DNA of 5,203 bases, taken from contig JAJDEE010000473.1 of NCBI GenBank assembly GCA_029259975.1, positions 1 to 5,203 on the forward strand, given 5' to 3'. A model generated the notes under the pieces. It was not told the DNA's origin and made no database searches. It saw only the letters and a list, made by a program, of their open reading frames with translations. Position 1 is the stretch's first letter; every line of letters begins with the position of its first letter. The position numbers and the translations under genes were made by a program. This stretch comes from Planctomycetota bacterium. Its GTDB lineage: Bacteria; Planctomycetota; Planctomycetia; Pirellulales; Lacipirellulaceae. Below are positions 1 through 5,203 of the stretch, piece after piece.

Positions 1-270
1 GGGGATGCCGTGCTCGGCCAGTCGCTGAAACTGTTCTTGCAGAAAAACAACCGCTCGGGGGCCGACCAGGTCAAAATCTACAACATCGCCAGCGAGCAGC
101 AACGCGTCAGCCCGCTCGGAGAGGGCGGTCTCAAACACTTGTGCAGCGGCCTCGAAGGGCGCGTCAAGAAACAGCTCGCGAAGATGCGTAGGCACCTCAG
201 CAACGCCTCCTAGGGGGCGTTCTAAGTGGAAATCGCTGGTATGAACAAAGCGGAGCGGGGGCTGAGACAT
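1..270 (-). CDS. SbcD/YhaO-like metallophosphoesterase (DNA repair exonuclease family), N-terminal fragment
   Basis: Only the first 90 codons are present; the gene runs leftward off the window. The protein opens with a beta strand and the phosphoesterase motif RFVHTSDFHLE (Asp13, His15), then LLLAGDVVDFD (Gly61, Asp62, Asp65). These are the first two metal-binding motifs (D-x-H and GDxxD) of calcineurin-like phosphoesterases. The spacing and the wording 'HTSDFHLE...AGDVVD' fit the SbcD/Mre11/YhaO branch, which cuts DNA ends with Mn2+ and usually works with an SbcC/Rad50-type ATPase. The later GNH and GHxH metal ligands lie outside the window, so activity cannot be judged. The ATG at 270-268 is well supported by an AAGGAGG five bases upstream. 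The gene is divergent from the acidic-protein gene and ileS. The superfamily is near certain; SbcD against another planctomycete phosphoesterase is inferred. Confidence 0.85.
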   Translation of the reverse strand, partial: MSQPPLRFVHTSDFHLERPLGGVAEVPTHLRELFLDAPFEAAAQVFETALSERADALLLAGDVVDFDLVGPRAVVFLQEQFQRLAEHGIP

Positions 271-275
271 GAACG

Positions 276-282
276 CCTCCTT
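276..282 (-). promoter_or_regulatory. Shine-Dalgarno site of the phosphoesterase gene
   Basis: On the minus strand the bases read AAGGAGG, followed by five bases and then the ATG at 270-268. This is a full-strength anti-16S match at good spacing. It fixes the start codon of the leftward gene and is the best ribosome binding site in the window. Confidence 0.85.
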
Positions 283-512
283 GCGTACGGGCCGATTAAG
301 ACGGGCCAGCCCACGTTGTTGGCTGACCTCAATAATCCTTGCCGGAAATTCTCGATAGCGACTCACAGTTTACCCGGAATCGAAAAATCGACCAACTTCA
401 GCTTTTTTGGCGGTATTCTGATTAGTATTGGTTCTGAGCCTTATGCCCAACATACCGCAGGTCAAAAGCAAGTCGCCTAAGCCAATCGCTATAAAAACCG
501 CTTGTCTTAGGG

Positions 513-518
513 TAGAAT
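513..518 (+). promoter_or_regulatory. Possible -10 element (TAGAAT) upstream of the acidic-protein gene
   Basis: TAGAAT differs from the sigma-70 -10 consensus at one base and sits in the context GGGTAGAATCC. Transcription would begin near 525 and give a leader of about 118 bases to the ATG at 643. No good -35 hexamer is found 16-18 bases upstream, so the call rests on one hexamer. A related GTAGAGT precedes ileS. Confidence 0.3.
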
Positions 519-642
519 CCACGCCTACAATAATCGGGGTAAGTCTTTTGCCGGCCTGGCATCCGTAGTGCTAGCAAAGGGCCACTGTATCGTTTTTTCG
601 ATGAGACAAAATACTAATTTAGCGAAGACGGGGTGTAGATTG

Positions 643-978
643 ATGACGATGGTAACTACTTCATTACTGGAAACTCCACCGGAAGATCCAACGATCGATG
701 CGCCTATTTGGGGTGTGCCCGCCGTGGTGATGAACCCGTTACTTTCACAGGGTGGCGATGATCCTGCCGAGCCGATCGATGACAATCCGTTCGACGATTT
801 CGAGGACGATGACTTCGACGACGATTTCGATGACGACTTCGAGGAGGACTGGGAAGACGATCTGACCGAAGACGAGGAGTTCCCCGACACTTTTGGCGGC
901 AAAGAAGAAAAAGAGGACGACTCGACCAAAGCAAAAACGTCAAAGTTCAAGAGCGATCCGGACTTTGATGACGAATAA
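643..978 (+). CDS. Small, highly acidic hypothetical protein with Asp/Phe tetrad repeats
   Basis: I do not assign a function. The 111-residue product has a short hydrophobic-leaning N-terminal third (including APIWGVPAVVMNPLL, residues 20-34), an acidic core, and a Lys-containing tail ending in DPDFDDE. It contains 28 Asp and 14 Glu against 6 Lys and no Arg or His, so it is strongly anionic. Residues 50-70 place an aromatic after each cluster of acids, with Phe58, Phe62, Phe66 and Trp70 exactly four apart. There is no signal peptide or membrane helix. Similar short D/F-rich proteins occur, as I recall, in planctomycete genomes. The start is uncertain: ATG 643 (or 649) is chosen because the in-frame stretch from GTG 568 has AT-rich, leader-like codons, and neither GTG 568 nor ATG 601 has a ribosome site. 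A GACGGGG at 627-633 is a weak ribosome site for 643. The biased codon pattern and acidic repeat make this strand the coding one. Confidence 0.7.
   Translation: MTMVTTSLLETPPEDPTIDAPIWGVPAVVMNPLLSQGGDDPAEPIDDNPFDDFEDDDFDDDFDDDFEEDWEDDLTEDEEFPDTFGGKEEKEDDSTKAKTSKFKSDPDFDDE
790..852 (+). repeat. Low-complexity tract encoding D-D-D-F tetrads
   Basis: Codons for residues 50-70 of the acidic protein form an imperfect 12-base period encoding units such as DDDF, DDDF and EEDW. Synonymous codons alternate (GAC/GAT), so the repeat is kept more clearly at the protein level than at the DNA level. That suggests selection on the peptide rather than recent slippage. Confidence 0.7.
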
Positions 979-1094
979 GAAAAGTGACGACGGAATCTGA
1001 ATGCTTAAAATCCGAAGCGACATGCGAACGTTAGCCTCGGTTTTTGGCTCCGTCTAGCAACCACCTCTTTTTTCGTCAATCGGCCACTTCTCTG

Positions 1095-1100
1095 TAGAGT
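1095..1100 (+). promoter_or_regulatory. Possible -10 element (TAGAGT) upstream of ileS
   Basis: TAGAGT in the context CTGTAGAGTTGG lies 26 bases before the ileS ATG and resembles the GTAGAAT seen at 512-518. There is no clear -35 partner. If real, the ileS leader would be about 20 bases, which leaves no room for a T-box or other leader riboswitch. The rest of the 979-1125 gap shows no stable rho-independent terminator. Confidence 0.25.
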
Positions 1101-1125
1101 TGGCGTCATTCACCCAAAGGGCTTC

Positions 1126-4100
1126 ATGTTTCCTGCTGTTGAAAAGAATGAGAGTTTTGCCGATCGCGAATTGGCCACCGGCAAATTTTGGAAAGAGCAG
1201 GGCATTTACGAAAAAACCTTGGCCGCGCGCAAGGGGGCCGAGAATTTCGTGTTCTACGAAGGCCCGCCGACGGCCAATGGCATGCCGCATCCGGGGCATT
1301 GCCTCACACGCTCGATCAAAGATCTCTACCCACGCTACAAAACAATGCGCGGTTTCCGCTGCGAGCGCAAGGCGGGCTGGGACACGCACGGCCTGCCGGT
1401 CGAAGTCGAGGTCTGCAAAGAGCTAGGCATCCACTCGAAAGCAGAGATCGAAGCCCACGGCATCGAGTCCTTCATCCAAAAATGTCAGGCCAGCGTTTGG
1501 CGCTACATGCAAGAATGGGAACGCCTGACCGAGCGACTCGGTTTTTGGGTGAACATGGAGGAAGCCTACGTCACCTATCACCAGAGCTACGTCGAAAGCG
1601 TTTGGTGGTCGCTGAAAACGCTCTTCGACCGCGGACAGCTTTACCAAGGCCATAAAATCGTCTGGTGGTGGGCACAGGGCGGCACGGCGCTCTCGGCCGG
1701 CGAAGTCGGGCAAGGCTATCGCGAAGTGGCCGACCCGAGTGTGTTTGTGAAGTTTCCGCTACTGGATGACGCAGGCGAAGTGACCGATACGTCGCTGCTG
1801 GTTTGGACGACGACGCCCTGGACGCTGCCGAGCAATCAATTTGCGGCGGTGCATCCCGAAATCGAATACGCGACGGTCGTTGATGGCGAGACGGGCGAAA
1901 AGCTGGTGATGGCTAAGGATTTGGTCGAAACGATCGCCGGAAAAGTCAAGCGAGAGCTGGAAATCGTCTCGACTTGCAAAGGCTCAGGAATTGTTGGCAA
2001 GCGTTATCAACCGCCGTTTGATTGTTTTTATTCGACACACGATCACAACACCTCCTGGCGTGTTGTCGCTGCGGACTTCGTCACGACTGATAGCGGCAGT
2101 GGTGCTGTTCATCAGGCTCCTGCGTTCGGCGAAGTTGACTACGAGGTACTTGTTGCAGAACAAGCTCGTTATACCGATGGCGAAGGCCCCGAACTCATCA
2201 ACTGCGTCGGTCCCGACGGCAAATTCACCGACGAAGCCCCCGCGTTTGTCCGTGGGCGCTGGGTGAAAGATTGCGATAAAGACATCAATCGCAACCTGAA
2301 AGAGCGCGGGCTGCTTTTTCATCAAGAACAGTATCGGCACGACTATCCGTTCTGTTGGCGGGCCGAGCAGGATCCGCTGATTCAGTATCCGCGTGAGAGC
2401 TGGTTCATCCGTACGACCGACATCAAAGACCAGATGCTGGCCAACAATGCCGAAATCAACTGGCTGCCGGGGCATATTAAAGATGGGCGTTTCGGCAAGT
2501 TTTTAGAGTCGAACGTCGACTGGGCGCTGTCGCGTGAAAGGTTTTGGGGCACGCCGCTGCCGATTTGGGTTTGCGAACAGACCGGCAAGATGGAAGCGAT
2601 CGGCAGCTATGACGAGTTGCTGGCAAAACCGCAAACGACTGGGATGGAAGTGTGGGAGGCGGCGAAGGCGGCGAACCCGGAGCTGCCCGATGATCTGCGG
2701 GTCCACAAGCCCTACATCGACGCGGTAACGTACGCTTCGCCCTTTGCCGATGGCGCGCGTATGCAGCGTGTAACTGAGGTGATCGACTGTTGGTACGACA
2801 GCGGCGCCATGCCATTTGCCCAGTGGGGCTATCGTGGCCAAACGAGCGGCCCCGAAAAAGAACGTTTCGAGAGCCAATTTCCCGCCGATTTCATCAGCGA
2901 AGCAATCGACCAGACGCGTGGTTGGTTTTATTCGCAGCTGGCAATCTCGACGATGATATGGGGGAATGACGAAGCAGGAATGACGAATGACGAAAAAAAG
3001 GATTCGTCATTCGTCATTCGTAATTCGTCATTGGCGAAGCCTCCTCATCCCTTTAGAAACTGCATCGTCCTTGGCCTGATGCTGGGCGAAGACGGGCAGA
3101 AGATGTCCAAGAGTAAGCGGAACTATCGCGACCCGAGTGAGATCTTCGATCTCTACGGTGCCGATGCGTTGCGTTGGTACTTTTTTGCCAACCAGCCGCC
3201 GTGGACTTCGATTCGCTACAGCGAACAGGCGATCAAAGATAGTATTCCCGAGTTTTTGCTGCGGTTGTGGAATGTGTACAGTTTCTTCACGATCTACGCC
3301 AACATCGACGAGTTCGACCCCAAAGCGGAAGGCGCGACCGACGCTTGCGGTTTCGCCGACGCCGCCAGCTACCGCCCCCTCGAACAGCGTGGCGAACTCG
3401 ACCGCTGGATTCTCAGCGAGCTGAACGCCACCACCGCCACCGTCACCGAACGCATGGACGCCTACGACAACTACGGCGCCTGTCAGGCGATCACCGAGTT
3501 TGTCGACGCGATGTCGAACTGGTACGTCCGCCGTAGCCGCGATCGGTTTTGGGCGAGCGACCAACGATCGCCCGAAAAGCTCGACGCGTATTGGACCTTG
3601 TACGAGTGCCTCGTCTCGACGACCAAGTTGATCGCGCCGTTCGTGCCGTTTTTGGCCGAGAGCTTGTGGCAAAAGTTGGCGGTGGCCGTGTTTGGTGACA
3701 GCGTTTCAGAAAGCGTGCATCTTTGCGATTTTCCGGTGGCAAAACTGCCAGCGATTGATGCGGCGCTATCGGAGCAAATGAATTTGGTGCGCGAGGTGAC
3801 TTCGCTGGGGCGTCAAGCACGCAGCGCCGCCGAACTAAAAGTTCGACAGCCGCTGACCAAGGTCGAAGTAATTTTGGCTGACACGACACATCAAGCGTGG
3901 CTCGAATCGCACGCCGGGCTGATTGCCGAAGAGCTGAACGTCAAAGCGGTCGAGTTCACCGAGAATGCCGAGCAGTACATCGACTATACGATTGTGCCGA
4001 ATTTTAAGCAGCTTGGCCCCAAGCTTGGCAAGAACATGCCAAAGGTCAAAAAATTATTGAGCCAGGTCGATGGTGGGCAGATGCTCGTCGAACTCAAATC

Positions 4101-4518
4101 GGCAGGCAAAGTAACGCTCGAATTGGGCGGCGGCGAGTCGATCGATCTCGATGAAAACGATATCGAAGTCCGCTTGCAGGCCAAAGCAGGCTGGGCCGCA
4201 GCGCAGGGACGCGGCGTGGTCGTCGTGTTGGCTACAGAATTAACGACCGAGCTGATCTCCGAAGGCTGGATGCGAGACTTGGTCCGTGTCGTTCAGGACC
4301 AGCGCAAAGAGCTTGGCTGCGAGTTTACCGATCGGATCGAGATCGGCGTCGTCACCGAATCTGCCGAGTTGCGTACCGCGATCGAGCAATTTCAAAAGTA
4401 CGTCACGCAGGAAACCTTGGCCGAAGCTTTGGTTTGCGAATCGATCGCGGATGCCGAGCCGATCAGTGCAAAGATTGGCGATGCCGATGCACAGCTCTAT
4501 GTGCAGGTGGCGTCGTGA
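1126..4518 (+). CDS. ileS: Isoleucyl-tRNA synthetase, type 2 (eukaryote-like) class Ia enzyme
   Basis: Cytoplasmic enzyme that activates isoleucine with ATP and charges tRNA-Ile. The 1130-residue product is complete. The HIGH signature is HPGH at 55-58 and KMSKS is at 659-663. The editing (CP1) domain shows TTTPWTLPSN (228-237) and GSGAVHQAPAFGEVDYEV (324-341), with His329 and the editing aspartate Asp338 kept. The catalytic domain resumes with WALSRERFWGTPLPIW (466-481), WYDSG and DQTRGWFY (595-602). The anticodon-binding helices carry SNWYVRRSRDRFW (797-809). The C-terminus from about 890 is the DUF5915-like region of type 2 enzymes; the C-terminal zinc finger of E. coli-type IleRS is absent. 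After VCEQTGK (about 482-488) there is no CxxC pair. The ATG at 1126 has AAAGGG four bases upstream, and the N-terminus matches the family start. Residues 614-637 are an insertion encoded by a palindromic repeat. It overlaps purN by four bases. Confidence 0.97.
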   Translation: MFPAVEKNESFADRELATGKFWKEQGIYEKTLAARKGAENFVFYEGPPTANGMPHPGHCLTRSIKDLYPRYKTMRGFRCERKAGWDTHGLPVEVEVCKELGIHSKAEIEAHGIESFIQKCQASVWRYMQEWERLTERLGFWVNMEEAYVTYHQSYVESVWWSLKTLFDRGQLYQGHKIVWWWAQGGTALSAGEVGQGYREVADPSVFVKFPLLDDAGEVTDTSLLVWTTTPWTLPSNQFAAVHPEIEYATVVDGETGEKLVMAKDLVETIAGKVKRELEIVSTCKGSGIVGKRYQPPFDCFYSTHDHNTSWRVVAADFVTTDSGSGAVHQAPAFGEVDYEVLVAEQARYTDGEGPELINCVGPDGKFTDEAPAFVRGRWVKDCDKDINRNLKERGLLFHQEQYRHDYPFCWRAEQDPLIQYPRESWFIRTTDIKDQMLANNAEINWLPGHIKDGRFGKFLESNVDWALSRERFWGTPLPIWVCEQTGKMEAIGSYDELLAKPQTTGMEVWEAAKAANPELPDDLRVHKPYIDAVTYASPFADGARMQRVTEVIDCWYDSGAMPFAQWGYRGQTSGPEKERFESQFPADFISEAIDQTRGWFYSQLAISTMIWGNDEAGMTNDEKKDSSFVIRNSSLAKPPHPFRNCIVLGLMLGEDGQKMSKSKRNYRDPSEIFDLYGADALRWYFFANQPPWTSIRYSEQAIKDSIPEFLLRLWNVYSFFTIYANIDEFDPKAEGATDACGFADAASYRPLEQRGELDRWILSELNATTATVTERMDAYDNYGACQAITEFVDAMSNWYVRRSRDRFWASDQRSPEKLDAYWTLYECLVSTTKLIAPFVPFLAESLWQKLAVAVFGDSVSESVHLCDFPVAKLPAIDAALSEQMNLVREVTSLGRQARSAAELKVRQPLTKVEVILADTTHQAWLESHAGLIAEELNVKAVEFTENAEQYIDYTIVPNFKQLGPKLGKNMPKVKKLLSQVDGGQMLVELKSAGKVTLELGGGESIDLDENDIEVRLQAKAGWAAAQGRGVVVVLATELTTELISEGWMRDLVRVVQDQRKELGCEFTDRIEIGVVTESAELRTAIEQFQKYVTQETLAEALVCESIADAEPISAKIGDADAQLYVQVAS
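2964..3033 (+). repeat. Palindromic heptamer-repeat element inserted in frame in ileS
   Basis: Two arms of 31 bases (2964-2994 and 3003-3033) are inverted copies with 27 of 31 positions paired, separated by an 8-base loop (AAAAAGGA). Each arm is built on a seven-base register: TGACGAA, GCAGGAA, TGACGAA, TGACGAA on the left, and TTCGTCA, TTCGTCA, TTCGTAA, TTCGTCA on the right. The inner 17 pairs are perfect. The element is translated as part of ileS, giving residues of about 614-637 (beginning NDEAGMTNDEKK), which interrupt the normal passage from the DQTRGWFY helix to the FRNCIVLG strand. The peptide is hydrophilic and unrelated to synthetase sequence, and the added length of about 72 bases keeps the frame. 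I infer a dispersed intergenic-type repeat that entered a tolerant surface loop. No clear target-site duplication is visible. Confidence 0.85.
4505..4510 (+). promoter_or_regulatory. Shine-Dalgarno site of purN inside the end of ileS
   Basis: AGGTGG lies four bases before the GTG at 4515-4517. It supports that GTG as the purN start over upstream in-frame starts such as the ATG at 4434, which lies well inside ileS and would add 27 residues with no PurN counterpart. Confidence 0.65.
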
Positions 4519-5138
4519 GCCGGCCGCTGCTTCGCGTAGCGGTGCTGATTTCTGGCAGTGGTCGCACGCTGAAAAATTTCATTGATCTCGCTGCTGCCGA
4601 ACAGCTTCCGCTTGATATCCGTTTGGTAATTAGTAGTTCTCCCCAGGCGAGCGGGCTTCAGCACGCTGCGGAAGCCAACATTTCCACGCAGGTTTTCCGC
4701 CGCCGCGAAGCCGCTAGCGATGCTGACTACGGGGCAAAGATTTTTGATGCTTGCCGCGCAGCGGATGTCGACTTTGTGTTGATGGCCGGTTTTTTGAAGC
4801 TGGTGCCGGTGCCGGATGATTTTGCAGGGCGCGTGCTGAACATTCACCCATCGCTGATACCGGCCTTCTGCGGACATGGAATGTATGGCCACCGTGTGCA
4901 TCAAGCGGTGCTTGAATATGGGGCAAAACTGACTGGATGTACGATCCACTTTGTCGATAGCGAGTTCGACACGGGGCCGATCATCTGGCAGCAGCCCGTG
5001 CCGGTGTTCGATGATGATACCGCCGAGACGCTAGCCTCGCGAGTGTTTCAGGCAGAAAAAGAAGCGTATCCGCATGTGCTGAAGTTGCTAGCGGCAGGCA
5101 AAATAAAACTCGACGGGCGTCGCGTGAACATTGGTTAG
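4515..5138 (+). CDS. purN: Phosphoribosylglycinamide formyltransferase (GAR transformylase)
   Basis: Transfers the formyl group of 10-formyl-tetrahydrofolate to GAR, the third step of purine synthesis, in the cytoplasm. From GTG 4515 the product has 207 residues, close to E. coli PurN. The N-terminal strand and phosphate-binding loop read VAVLISGSGRTLKNF (8-22). LMAGFLKLVP leads to the catalytic NIHPSLIPAF (Asn109, His111), then GHGMYGHRVHQAVLEYGAK and FVDSEFDTGPII, whose Asp152 matches the catalytic aspartate Asp144 of E. coli PurN. All three catalytic residues are therefore present. The related Fmt (Met-tRNA formyltransferase) is excluded by the short length and by HPS after the asparagine and isoleucine. 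The start overlaps the ileS stop as GTGA, with its own ribosome site in ileS, which implies one transcript and coupled translation. No other pur gene is visible in the window. The ATG at 4434 is an alternative start but unlikely. Confidence 0.95.
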   Translation: MSRPLLRVAVLISGSGRTLKNFIDLAAAEQLPLDIRLVISSSPQASGLQHAAEANISTQVFRRREAASDADYGAKIFDACRAADVDFVLMAGFLKLVPVPDDFAGRVLNIHPSLIPAFCGHGMYGHRVHQAVLEYGAKLTGCTIHFVDSEFDTGPIIWQQPVPVFDDDTAETLASRVFQAEKEAYPHVLKLLAAGKIKLDGRRVNIG

Positions 5139-5203
5139 GCGAGCGGCAGTAGAGACTTTACCTGGTGGCGTAAAAATTGCTTGAAAATTAACCACGACGA
5201 CAC
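5139..5203. other. Downstream non-coding tail, window edge
   Basis: Sixty-five bases after the purN stop. I see no hairpin followed by a T-run, so no terminator can be called. The composition turns A-rich near 5172-5192, and the last bases read AACCACGACGACAC, which could be the start of a CACGAC-type short repeat that continues outside the window. Confidence 0.4.

Larger units (their letters stand above)
271..642. other. Divergent intergenic region without a recognisable gene
   Basis: About 370 bases separate the leftward phosphoesterase start from the preferred start of the acidic protein. The region is richer in A and T than the genes. An 84-codon open frame at 226-480 has no family resemblance and overlaps the phosphoesterase start on the other strand, so I read it as chance. 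The region must hold promoters for both directions. The only site I would point to is the TAGAAT at 513-518. A five-base inverted repeat at 307-311/321-325 lies in the leftward leader and is too weak to call. I see no RNA gene, terminator or repeat here. Confidence 0.6.

Noticed and set aside
307..325. Five-base inverted repeat CAGCC/GGCTG in the leader of the leftward gene
   Set aside because: The stem is too short for a regulatory claim and is expected by chance in a region of this size.
226..480. 84-codon open frame on the plus strand
   Set aside because: It overlaps the well-supported start and ribosome site of the leftward phosphoesterase gene, has no ribosome site of its own, and its product resembles no family I know.
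568..642. Longer start for the acidic protein (GTG 568 or ATG 601)
   Set aside because: The extra 25 codons are AT-rich and leader-like and neither start has a ribosome site. Not fully excluded.
525..950. 141-codon Ser-rich open frame on the minus strand
   Set aside because: The Ser/Lys run is the antisense reading of the Asp/Phe codon repeat. The plus strand gives the more protein-like sequence with the repeat kept through synonymous codons.
1028..1073. Hairpin-like ACG..AGCC/GGCT..CGT followed by a T-run, considered as a terminator before ileS
   Set aside because: The stem is only seven interrupted pairs, its loop holds the first T-run, and the second T-run starts about 15 bases after the stem, unlike a rho-independent terminator.
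979..1125. T-box or other leader riboswitch before ileS
   Set aside because: No T-box core sequence, specifier stem or antiterminator can be seen, and 147 bases is short for one.
1984..2475. 163-codon open frame on the minus strand
   Set aside because: It is antisense to the conserved editing domain of ileS and its product has no recognisable motif.
2964..3033. CRISPR array or transcription terminator
   Set aside because: The units are 7 bases with no spacers and the arms are inverted, and the element lies inside an intact coding frame with no T-run after the stem.
3028..3672. 214-codon open frame on the minus strand
   Set aside because: It is antisense to the conserved KMSKS and anticodon-binding part of ileS and arises from GC-rich codon bias.

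Overview
The window reads as a stretch of planctomycete chromosome, most likely from the Pirellulales. The isoleucyl-tRNA synthetase and PurN sequences have the wording I associate with that group. The synthetase has an HPGH signature, a GEVDY editing loop and a eukaryote-like type 2 C-terminus. The small Asp/Phe-rich protein and the SbcD-like phosphoesterase fragment also fit. This placement is recognition from memory, not a database search.

Layout from left to right. Positions 1-270 hold the first 90 codons of a leftward calcineurin-type metallophosphoesterase of the SbcD/YhaO DNA-repair nuclease kind, cut by the window edge. Positions 271-642 are a divergent intergenic region of about 370 bases with no convincing gene. 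A small, extremely acidic protein of unknown function follows at 643-978. After a 147-base gap, a complete ileS (1126-4518, 1130 codons) is followed by purN (4515-5138). The two overlap through a GTGA start/stop, so they probably form one transcription unit with coupled translation. The last 65 bases are non-coding as far as can be seen.

The two large genes are housekeeping: charging of tRNA with isoleucine, and the 10-formyl-THF-dependent third step of purine synthesis. No obvious metabolic link explains the pairing beyond co-expression for growth.

The most unusual item is inside ileS. A 67-base palindrome at 2964-3033, made of heptamer units (TGACGAA in the left arm, TTCGTCA in the right arm), sits in frame between the catalytic-domain segment ending in residue 613 and the strand leading to KMSKS. 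It adds about 24 residues that do not resemble the synthetase family. It looks like a repeat element of intergenic type that has been accepted into an essential gene without breaking it.
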